A stretch of DNA of 64,000 nt from Tulasnella sp. 424 (lineage: Eukaryota; Basidiomycota; Agaricomycetes; Cantharellales; Tulasnellaceae), in NCBI GenBank assembly GCA_019633425.1, contig WSUB01000137.1:49747-113746 (forward strand), read 5' to 3'. The notes under the pieces were generated by a model that had not been told where the DNA came from, searched no databases, and saw only the letters and a list, made by a program, of their open reading frames with translations. How positions within the stretch are numbered: the first letter of the stretch is position 1; every line of letters starts with the position of its first letter. Below, piece after piece: positions 47,080-56,650 of this stretch. Both the position numbers and the translations under genes were made by a program.

Positions 47080-47610
47080 GAGGGGAAGTGGTTCGAGTGG
47101 TTTTGGTGGATGTAATACAAAGTACATCCGGTTTACACGAGGCCGACGGCAAACTCGCTCCTCCGTTTCACGGAACCAGATGCAAAGCGAATTGGTCATC
47201 AAAACTTCCCACCTGAACCGTCTCATTCATCATTCTATTGGAGGGCGTACTAAAGGGATGTGACAACAGGGGGAGGGGGAGGGACAAGACTAGGACTAGA
47301 CCCTCGGCCGAAGGACCCCGAACTGGGACTGGTACTGTTGTGACAGACTCGTCACCTGAAACGTCCCCAACTCAGATGGCGAAGGGGATACATTCTCACT
47401 GAGATGCGATAGGACTGGGTGGACACTAAAGCTGTTGGGATGTATATACGCAGAAGCAGTTCGCTGCCGTCGGGTAGTCCAGAGTGCGATTTACCCGCGG
47501 TTCAAGCTAAGGCGACGTCACACGCGCCGCTTCCTCAGCCCTTCCTTCGCAGTTCCACCAGTCCTATTATCCGCCATGTCGTACCTTCCCTCCCTCATAC
47601 ACTGTCTATC
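47080..47610. promoter_or_regulatory. Divergent promoter interval H
   Basis: Plus-strand block GGGATGTATATACGCAGAAG begins near 47437, but the following GCTGTGGAGAGC is deleted (TTCGCTGCCGTCGGG). The purine-rich run near 47265-47285 is kept. Confidence 0.4.
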
Positions 47611-48513
47611 TGCTCTTATGCTCGTCAAAATACCTATCGACCCCGTATGAGGCGGGAATAGATGGTATCATGGCCTAGTTACGTAGGTCCAGTCTTCCAC
47701 GACATGAGCCTTCTCCTCCATTCACCTGACGGGCCGGCCCCATAAACACGGACGTCACATACAATGGTCCTGTGTCGAAACACAACGAAAATACTCCCGC
47801 TGCTTCTTGAGCTACACCTGCCGTCCCCGTTCTGATACTGGCCTCATTCTGGTGCGTTTCCCAGGATATTTTATAGTACGAATGATATCACGCGGGCACT
47901 GAGCGACAACCTCCCGTGCTCTTAGTTCCTCACTTTCACCTTTTCGAACTCTTCGCAGCCACACCGACAATCCTATGTCCGTGGACCGGTGTTCCTCGAA
48001 ACGACATCGGTTTCGGACTATAGAAACGTATCGCCGGTACGTTTCGTGACTCCCCAGGCTTCTACTGTTCTGAAACTTCCGTCGTCGAACAGAACTTCGC
48101 AGATGCCGGACCTACCACCTAGAACTATTACTATACGCCATGCAGCGGGTTCAGTGTCGAAGCACGTTGGCCACCTTAGCCACGTCAGCGGCTGTCATCT
48201 AAGAGGAGGCCGAGCGCATCTTGTACCGCGTCATCTTGATCTAAAGCCTAGCCGAACTCCCATCATATCATCTTTTTCCCGCTCCCTTGTTTGGAAAGGT
48301 ACAACCGGGGTGGTCGCAACTCAGTTCGCTCTCTGGCATTCAAGTTCCTCGAGGATGAATACAAAGACCGAAGTCTCGAAGATTTCCAGGAGATCCTTCC
48401 AGCCACACCCCATCTTACCGCCCTTTGTTTTTGGGCGCGAATCCCGGCGGAGAGGGCCTCCCTTCCATTACTCCATGGCAGCAGTTCATCACGTGTTTCA
48501 ACAACCGGTCAGA
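47611..48513 (+). pseudogene. F-box/LRR-like relic, spacer H-I, 5' half
   Basis: The first start codon is lost (CACTGTCTATC). The relic ends at the left inversion junction. The frame from 47989 runs open across the junction into DUF6535 coding sequence, making a chimeric ORF to 49860. The AVLQEEAEQ-type F-box motif is weakened (GCTGTCATCTAAGAGG introduces a stop in that frame). Confidence 0.42.
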
Positions 48514-50708
48514 CTAGGCGCCAAGCGGTGGCGTCTAGAGGCAATTTTGGATGACATCCTTCCCTCACTACTCCAATCGGGCCTGGTCATATTTTGCATT
48601 TCGTTCGTTCTATATCTTGGAACGTTGAGCGGGCCAATGTGCTGCACAGTAGCAGTGCCGATAGGACTTGCTCTTGTGTGTGTCGTTTTGATGGCAGTTT
48701 GTGCTGCTTACGACCATTGGTGTCCGTTCAAAAGCCCGTTGTCCCATCTTTTTCAATTTACATCACGTCCCATAGGGGGAGCAGTATTAATTCTCCTATA
48801 CTGGGCACCGGTGGTGTTCAAGAGCGGTGCACCTTTTATCCAGGGGGTGATCAGGTTTTGCAGGCTGAAAATCCGAAGAGCAGAACGGTTCATCGGCAAA
48901 ATTATTCAGGAATTCATTCACCAGTCATCGGAGGGTGGAAGCACGTCGGAAGTAAGGCAACATTGTATTATTACTGCCACCCGGTCAGCGATCCGGTCTT
49001 GCACCTCCCGAACGCGAACAGCATTCCGGAGCGCAGTAGAGCTCATCAGAGAGGTTACTCGGGTTCCCATTCACGACTCGGACTGGCGTGTGGGCACCCG
49101 GGCGCCAACGTTCGATTTGGGAAGCATTGGATCATGGGTTGCGTGGAATGTCCCTCGCCGTGCAGAGCCTGTTGACCGTCTGAAGTCGATGGCAGCGAAG
49201 CGCGTTATCTGCACCTCGGAAGATAGAAATGCGCTCATCTATGCTGCAGTTAATCTCCAAGCAATAACATCCGAGGAGGAAGCAAGCTGGCTTCTTTCTG
49301 ACGACGAATTTTATTCTCGTCGTAGTGAGCCTTGGCGAGTCGAGCCGTATATCCTCGTGGAAATTCGACATTCAGATCCACGTGCCATGGAAATGGTAGC
49401 ATTTTCTAATTCGTTGCTCCATCTTATTCCGTCGTCTTTATCTCTTGCATTTATTTCTCCCCCTGACGAACGCTCATCGGACCCTTTCCACATATCTGGC
49501 GAATATCCCGATGATAAAGAACTGTCCGATGTTCTTCAGAGGACTGGCAAAGCGGTATCTTGGATAAGAAATTTTGGGGTCGAGTCCTCATGCCCACACT
49601 GCACGCAATGCATGGTGTCGTCGTTGCTCTACATACTACTTAATGACCCATCGTCGGAAGTTGAAAAAATGGGCACCTGGTTCGAACAATTCTCCACTTC
49701 TCTGGAGCGTTTCACAGAAAAGGAGGCCAACCTGCTCACATGTCTACTGGCCTGGGCTGTGGAAATTTACATGGCCCGAGGAAGCTATCGGATCGGCAAT
49801 GAAGGGAAGATGATTTGGCATGCCGTGCGTAAGATAGAACGCATCTATCATACCCGGTGAGTAGAACATGATTCGTTCTTGCTGCTCGAGACTCAAATTC
49901 CCTTTGAGTAGCAGTGCGGCAAGCGCGGTTGATGACGCCCTCAAGGTATTCCCCAGCGTTGACTCGCCGTCCCGGCCATCCGATGGCGTGTGCGTCATGT
50001 TGCTGGAACGAGCCTGTGCCTCGCTAGAGTTACGATCGAGTCGCTTTGAAACCCTTAAGTTAATGGCGAAGCATGCGCTGGATCTTTTTCAAAACATTAT
50101 TCATCAGGAGACTTGGAACCAACCCTCCAAACCCACAGAAAAAGATCTTGTAGCGCGCTGCATCAACGTTCTTGTTTGGCCCTTTGAGCGTCTGGGGTCC
50201 GCCGTTAATTTCGGGTCAGTGCTTGCAGCTTCCCGAAATCTTCTTTTCCAACTGACCACCTTCACCTTCGGCTGCAGAAATCTCGTCATTGACTTCTCCA
50301 GTGAGCTGAAAGCTTGTTTGAATTCTGCTGAGCAGATTTCGAGGAGGAAGCCAAGCACGGTCAATGTTTCCGCATTCATAAAATTTCTCCGCATTCGCGA
50401 TGGGCTCCTACTCTTGAGCCCAGCCGAGTATGCTAGCAAAGGGGAATTTTTCGATATAAAAACGGACCCAACTAGGTACAGCTCTGTTTCCGACGAACTA
50501 GTCCCTTACTTCGCTCGACTGGAATCTGCCGTTCTCGCTGTCCAGAAGACTACCGACCCGGTGATGGTGGGTGTCAGCCTAAGAGTCGGGGCCTGTACTG
50601 ACTCCCTTCTTCTTTCACCCGCAGGCAAACCCAGCGGACCCCTTGCCAATCCGGGTTGGCGGACGGAACCTGCCTGGCGGGAAATTTTCCTGCTACCCCC
50701 CACTATGA
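48514..50708 (+). pseudogene. DUF6535 copy I: C-terminal three quarters, in inverted segment
   Basis: Starts at Leu165 of the family numbering (LGAKRWRLEAILDD). Contains the rest of exon 2 (48514-49856), a 52-bp intron, exon 3 (49909-50566), an intron with GTGGGT donor and exon 4 (50625-50708, ending FSCYPPL). All frames are open with no stop. Together with 52735-52409 the exon 2 length would be 1670 nt, the same phase as in the other copies, so the gene was probably intact before inversion. It now lacks its own promoter, exon 1 and membrane segments 1-2. It is joined in frame to an upstream ORF beginning at 47989. Confidence 0.9.
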
Positions 50709-51599
50709 TCAGGGAGACGTTGACGGAGGATGCACGAACCGGTTACCTGAAACCGAGTAAGCCTCCCTCAGGCTGCTGCAGGTCACGATCCATTTCTCAT
50801 AGACTAGATCCATAAAGCGTTGCGTAAAAATACTATGTTACTGGACAGTTGTTGTCTCGCCAAGCCTGGTGCTGATACTCGCCTTGTGCCTTATCCAATG
50901 GACAGCCGTGCCGCCTGCGACGGCGGATTCATTTGGGCTTTGTTCATAAAATTACATAGCAAACGTTTCCTGTAACGCATCGATACTAATTCGAGACATC
51001 GCAAGACTTAAAATCAAACACGTCCGGCATTAACTAGCAAGTTGAAAACGACTATGAGTATCGAACAGCGTACAATGACTTCAACCCTTCGCATCTCGAA
51101 CTGCGCCAACTCTCCTGCTGCTTTCCTGATCGAATCAGCGAACTTTTCTGGCATAGCGACGAAAACGCTGTGACCCGTATCCAACGTCTCCGTCGTAATG
51201 TTCACGCCACTTCCTTCCACCGTCATCCTCTTAAACTCGAAAGATCTGACAACTCGTCCGAAGCGCTAGCTCGTTGGGGTTCTCCCGAACCAAATTCCCC
51301 CAATGAATCCAATACTTTGGTGTATCCCGCGAAATACAGAGTAGCGAAGAGCGGATTGGGTAGGAGTCAAAGGTACGGATTCAAAACGGTCGATAACCCG
51401 CGTCTTCTTTCCAACGTCGCTCCCACCTCATGTTTCGGATGTTTTCGGTCATTCTTTGGATTCGTTCTGACCTCCGATGGAGTCGTGTGATTTGGTCGAC
51501 GGGGTCTCGCTAATTGGTACGTCGATGGAAAGCCTTGACAGTCCTGGTTGAGGCGAGTCTGAGGGCGTTAGTGCGACGTATTCAAGCGGGTTTGTCGCC
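50709..51599 (-). pseudogene. Inverted type 1 spacer tail with hydrolase remnant
   Basis: Reverse-complement counterpart of the spacer that follows copies B, D and E. The minus strand at 51226-51014 reads MTVEGSGVNITTETLDTGHS then VFVAMPEKFADSIRKAAGEL, the best preserved of the type 1 hydrolase tails, including the catalytic-type His. Confidence 0.5.
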
Positions 51600-52408
51600 G
51601 AGTGGCTCACCACTTAAGTAGAATAGGAATTTGTGGATCAAAAGCGACGAATAGTGGGATTGTAGTGTCCCAGAAGATGTATCGCAACAGTCCGGAGGCT
51701 AACGCGCTTCCTAGCACGACCCATTCCACCATTATCACTTGGAGATCCCAGTTTTCCCGAGCAGGCATTTCCAACGGCTCTTCGTTTTTCGAGCTGCGAA
51801 CTTCTTGGACATTCCATATGTGTCGAAGTCGCCGTACAGGTTTCAAATGCCCGCGGCTCTCCGAGGCGCGAGTCGGTGACGGCCTCGAGGAGCTTGAGGG
51901 ACACCCCGTGTGCTGGAGGCATTTGGCGAACCGTGTCGGATACAAAGACTATAAACAACCGGAGAGGTGACTGCGCTATCCCCTGACTCTGGGAGGAGGC
52001 TCCCGAGCATGCAAAACAGCACTGACAAGACGTGGTGTTAAACACGCCATCGGACTCGAAACTGCATCGGCAAAAAGTGCCAAACCGTACGCACCTGTGA
52101 ACGGTCCTCACATGTCCGTGCCGCCTTCTGCATGCCCGTGACGTTCAGCCAAGTTTGGCTACATCCATCACGCGACCCGTTCCAACCAGTTACGCAGAAT
52201 GACAGAGACGGCCTGCCAGGGAGAACGTTGAAAATCCCCCGCTGCGATGTTGGTAAAATTTGGCAGGGCGTCGCTTGTAGGGAGGACTGAGACGTTGATG
52301 AGATTATCGGGGATGTTAGAGGCAGGATATAGTTTGAGGACTTGGACCCTCGGCGGAACTTCAAGGAACTGAACGAGTTGATCCGGGTATAGGGTCGACT
52401 CCGAGAGT
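51600..52408 (-). pseudogene. F-box/LRR-like relic, 3' half, inverted
   Basis: Minus-strand counterpart of the relic's C-terminal half (VIMVEWVVLGSALASGLLRY near 51680-51740). It ends at the right inversion junction. Together with 47611-48513 it makes one relic. Confidence 0.42.
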
Positions 52409-52876
52409 ATATCGTCGAAGCTGCTCCCATCGCTGAGCTTCGGCACCGCCGCCACTCCGCTTGCGGTAGTATACCAACCATTGTTGGCCCAGGACTGCTA
52501 GGAAGGCTGCTAGGAGAGCGAGTGTTAGACTGAGCGAGAAGAGGATGTTGATTGGGATGATGCCAGAGGCGGGCGAGAAAGATGCCGAGGGGAGATCCTC
52601 GGCAGAGTGGATACTGCCATTGCCTCCAGTGACGAACTGGAGAAGAAGGGCGTTGGTATCGTCGGCAGGATCTGCGCTCATCTCCGGAAGCGTGAGCGCC
52701 AAGAATGCCGAGTTGACACCGGCAAACAGACCGGCCTAAGTAGAGAACGTTTTCACAGAGAGTTCATGACTTAGATGAGGGTTCCCGCACGTACGAAAAT
52801 GAGAATGCCATCGAGCTGAGATTTGAGACTCGTGACCATGTCTTCATCAATCTCGTCGGCTAGGGTGTCGTAGTAC
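52409..52876 (-). pseudogene. DUF6535 copy J: N-terminal part of the split gene
   Basis: Exon 2 runs 52735-52409, covering membrane segments 1 and 2 and stopping after Tyr164 (EQLRRY). The intron is 59 bp. Exon 1 survives only as 52876-52795 (YYDTLADEIDEDMVTSLKSQ onward). Upstream of 52876 the sequence is unrelated to any other unit, so the native start is missing. Across the inversion junction the frame picks up 12 foreign codons and then continues to a stop at 52361. This and copy I were one gene. Confidence 0.9.
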
Positions 52877-53247
52877 GTCTCGAAACCTCGTACAAGCGGG
52901 AGCGAGGCCGAGCAAACACAGCTCCCGTTGACTTTGGAAGACAAAGCGGAGTCGAGCGGAGCTTCGTGGCGGGTTCGGGAGCCAGCGCGGAGCAGCTGGA
53001 GCCTCAGGGATTTCTGTTGTGGTCGTTCTGCCCCCATCACAAGGGCCCATTGAACTCCGCTCGCAGCTGATTGGCTAACCACCTTCTCTCAGTGAACTTA
53101 AGTCTTGCCCTCGCCATTTTCGTCCGCCGCATTATATAATATCAGCCAAACAAGAGTAATATGTGTATAGATATAATTATTCGGCTATGTGCTATTTGTG
53201 CTATTAGTACCATGATAGTGAAGCCTTCCTGAATGTTCAGCTTGTGG
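52877..53247. other. Array edge: candidate transposon terminus
   Basis: The repeat unit ends abruptly at TAGTAC (52876). The next 200 bases are rich in GCGGAG/GGAGC words (AAGCGGAGTCGAGCGGAGCT near 52944), as subterminal repeats of DNA transposons often are. An AT-rich stretch (53128-53220) then leads to the end of the Plavaka gene. An open minus-strand frame from 53082 runs into exon 1 of copy J, but I see no reason to think it is used. The opposite terminus is not visible, so this being the Plavaka element's end is inference. Confidence 0.4.
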
Positions 53248-56200
53248 CTACCTCCAGTACAGACACCGGAAGTCATTATGACTAGCGAATGAATTGATGA
53301 AAAACACGTCGTAATACTCTAACGAGCTTGTCGGAGTGATGTCGGGATTTGCGCGACCTTGAACCGCTGGGAACAGTGGGCACGGTCGTGTAATGTCAGT
53401 GAGGTCAATTGCACTTCCGCGACGCTGTCCACCAAGACGGTCATTCTTGTACAATTTGGAGACTTGGTGTAACCGTGTGTGGGGTTCGGGTCGTGGCTTT
53501 ATGTCTGTAAAGTCGAAAACATACCCAAAGTACTCTGGATACGGTGTCGGCTGATCCAAATGCATCGGTAAGAGACCGGCAGGTCGAAATATGAGGCGGA
53601 GCTCCCCCACACGGAAGCCTTGACACATAAACGATTGACGATGAGATTATATTTAGACAATTTTAATTATGGAAATAAATACATACCTTGTAGGCCAACC
53701 ACTTCCGCTTCATCCGTTTCATGGATGAGCACCGGGTCATAACGTTGTACTCCGCCGATACTGGGAGATGGATGCGCCCTAATACGCCTCCATTCCTCGG
53801 GGTAATATTCGTTGATCACCGGTACTTCGACTCTCATATCATTCCAGACATCTACCAAGAGAAATTCGGTCGGTAGCGAGGTAAGGCTGGGGTTGAAGGT
53901 CTTTAGGAAGACACCAAGATCCTGAACAAGATCCGGTAGCTGGTATTCTGCCTGAATATCGGTTATTGGTACTGAAATACGATGTGGGGTTTTGTTAAGC
54001 TTTAGGTGCGGTGCGTTGGTAAGATCAACGGTTCGAAAACGAGATTTGCGGCGTTTGACGGCGATTTGCTCCTTTGGTGTTATTCCGTCCTCCTCCTGCG
54101 ATGACTCGTTGTCCACCTCATTCTTCCTCCACCCCGGCTGCCTCCAATCCATATACACACACATCAAGTCCATTCTCTCCTGTCTGTCCAATACACGAAG
54201 CATTTGTTCGGCATAGAGGCCTCGGTGGTTAGTGAGTCAGAAAGATTTCTTTGAAATGAGTGGATGATAGCGCTCTGGGGTATCGGTTGATTGGCCCAAA
54301 AGGCTTCCTTTTTCTTGTATTTGCTCACTTGCGTGCCAAGCAATGTGCAGCTTTATGATGTTGAAGTGGTTTATAGGAACACCCTTCTCATCCACTCTTC
54401 CCCCCGTTGTTTGGAATACATCCTTTCCCTCATGCCACTTACAGACGGAATCGTCCATCTCTGCAAGGGTTTGAGTTGTATGGGCCGGATAATGAGCCAT
54501 ATAGACGTAGTCCATTAATGCACGGTTTTCTTCGACTAAGGTTGGCATCGTGTTACCTGTCTTGTCATGGATGGCCCCGCTGATCATGGCGACCCATTTC
54601 TTCTGCAGGTCTCTTGTCTGTCGACCCGTCCATTGAGTCAGCGAGGAAATCCCTTTGAAGAAACTTCGTTCTCCACTCTGGTGGGGATCAGATCTGACCC
54701 GAATATCGACCTCGTGTTCGCCGATGGAGTTGATGGTCCATTTGGCTGGGTGATCCATCCACATTGATACCACGGAGTGAAGTAGGTCTGGGCTCAGTAC
54801 TGTCACCATATCCAATGGACTGCCATCAACATTCTTCATGTCGCGCCAGAAAGGTTCCCGTACCCCGCCGAGGCCGGCATCGCCGCAATCGGACATGAAT
54901 TGCCACGTCGACGCACTTGGGCGCTCCCTCCGAACTTTTTGGATAGCTTCAAAGATTTCTTCGCTTTTCCGTCGTTGACACTCCGTTGCCAAGCACGAGC
55001 TCCAATCGTGCGTTCCTGCCGTTCCGTGAGGGCACTGACTTCTAGCGATAGCCATGACGAGCCACTGCTCCTCCATGTCCGCGAGATAGGCCATCAAGGG
55101 AGAAATAACGAAGCGGAAGTACCCATCGCAGTCCACAATCATGCGGGGGCTAGGGACTTTGATGCGGGAGAGTATCGTGTCCATACATTTGTGGAAAAGT
55201 ATTTTTGAGAGGTATCCGGGCATTTTTGCACGTTGGGTTTTTGTGTCGTATTTTGCCACAGTGACTTCCCACTTGGTATTGCATGGGATATATGCCAGAA
55301 GAAGGTACGCTCTTCGTTCCACGGATGCGCGAACAGAATTTTTGATATTTCCGATCGAGATTAACAGGTTATGGGAGGCCTTTGATCCAGAATGGGTCGT
55401 AAGGGCGGCTTTATCGGATGCTAGAATGATAGGACAGACTGTGGCACCAGGAGGAGCACTATTCTAAGCACATCAAGTAAGCCCAATAGTCCTGCAAGCG
55501 TCGGGTATGGCTTACCTGAGCTCGAATCCATGCATCTCCGGTCCACATTTCATGAAATACTCGATTGAATTCACCTTGACCTTCGAAGACCTTTCCTGGG
55601 GTAAAGTGCATATCCCCTCTGAATGTTGGGTTTCCAAATAAAAAGTTTGCGCATTCATCAGGGTACTGGTAATAGAGCTCTTGTGGCTCGTCGGGTGCCT
55701 CGTCGAGTGTAATGGTCTGTCTATGCCACGCAGGACCCGAGGGCATATCGCTGTGAGTAATCATGCTGAATAGCGCGGCTCCAGAACGAAAGGATGGTGG
55801 TCTTTTGGTGACCTGAAATATATGCTGTAAGTTATGGGCCTCGCCAACAATCTTTAAACGAAACTGACGTATTTCAGGTTCAAGAACTCATCAATCTTTG
55901 TCTCAGGCAGCCCTGCTGAGATCAGCCATTCGGCCAACTCGAGCTCAGCTGTGTCCCGCCATGGAGCACAAGGATTAAGAGGATTTTCGTGCTGGCGTCG
56001 TTGCTCCCAGTATGTCCCTCCTTGCGTCGCACTTCTGACTCCGGCACCTTGTATCCACTCTGTTCGCCATTCCCTTGGATCGATATCTTCTTCCTCCTCG
56101 TTTTCCTCATCCCAACCACCCTCTGTTAACGAAGGGCCTGCCCCAATTTCGGTAGATTCGGGTTCTCCGAGTCCACTGGCTCCTCCACCTGAATTTTCGT

Positions 56201-56360
56201 CCTCTTGGAGCCTGAGATAGTATCCACGGCAAGATTCTGATTTTGCTATATGGAGGGACCAAGAGCGTCCTGCTTTATATCGACCGCCTTTCCTTGAAGG
56301 ACACTGTGGGTTCTTGCAGAGAATCGACTCCTCAACCTCGGTTCCTGGAGCTTTCCCCAT
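53248..56360 (-). pseudogene. Plavaka (KDZ-type) transposase with one internal stop
   Basis: Exons 56360-55869, 55812-55516, 55463-53687 and 53618-53248 total 2937 nt, an exact 979 codons, with GT-AG introns of 56, 52 and 68 bp. The N-terminus has a zinc-finger-like CKNPQC...H...C segment. The core shows the Plavaka signature block PGATVCPIILASDKAALTTH, then SIGNIKNSVR, and the RCPHG-type SQCPHGTAGTHDW. The C-terminus matches the DUF6830-like tail (INHFNIIKLHIAWH, TPERYH, LDRQERMD, then SIIDLTDITRPCPLFP-like residues and VFFINSF). Codon 672 (54239-54237) is TGA, between KKSF and LTNHRGLY, where related proteins usually have Arg. The C-terminal third is therefore not translated without readthrough. 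Confidence 0.85.
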
Positions 56361-56650
56361 CTAGAAAATGATTGCCACAGTGAGTTCACTCAAACTGGTC
56401 TATATTTCGGTTTTGTAGCTGACCTGAGTGAGTGTTCAAAAGGTGCTTTTTGATGGGGACCTTAGTCGGTTTCGGGCAAACACTAGTCGGATCAAACTTG
56501 TCGGAGTTTTCAATCTGAATTGTGACCACACCACCATCTTGCCATCACCTCCTCCCTCTTTTTCGCTCCCCTTCCCCCCCTCTTTCTCCCTTTCCCATAC
56601 TCGTGCTCGGGCCCTCCATATCCTCTTTGCCACATACACGTGTTGGCCCA
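56361..56650. promoter_or_regulatory. Interval between divergent Plavaka and plus-strand gene
   Basis: About 290 bases, including a CT-rich tract (56545-56600, CTCCCTCTTTTTCGCTCCCC and similar) typical of fungal promoters upstream of the plus-strand start. No TATA box stands out. Confidence 0.4.

Larger units (their letters stand above)
48514..52408. other. Inverted 3,895-bp segment splitting copy I/J
   Basis: The left junction reads GTCAGA then CTAGGCGCC; the right junction, read on the minus strand, reads CGATAT then ACTCTCGG. In intact units the two parent sites are GTCAGA-ACTCTCGG (F-box relic) and CGATAT-CTAGGCGCC (DUF6535 exon 2). A single inversion of this segment with no base gained or lost restores both. 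It also restores the normal order of gene, spacer and relic. Confidence 0.95.
1..52876. repeat. Tandem array of DUF6535-gene units, at least nine copies
   Basis: The same unit recurs head to tail. Its landmarks are the minus-strand start codons of the DUF6535 gene at 964, 6829, 12969, 18846, 27666, 39284 and 47079. Spacing is about 5.9 kb in the short form. The 7.8-kb spacing before 47079 reflects an added hydrolase pseudogene, the 8.8-kb spacing before 27666 a transposon plus a captured fragment, and the 11.6-kb spacing before 39284 two units, one with a deletion. The last copy is inverted internally and its exon 1 ends at 52876. Coding and spacer parts are both duplicated, so whole units were amplified, not just genes. 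Confidence 0.93.

Noticed and set aside
50820..51600. Possible separate plus-strand gene at 51170-51490
   Set aside because: It is the complement of the type 1 spacer and disappears when the inverted segment is turned back.
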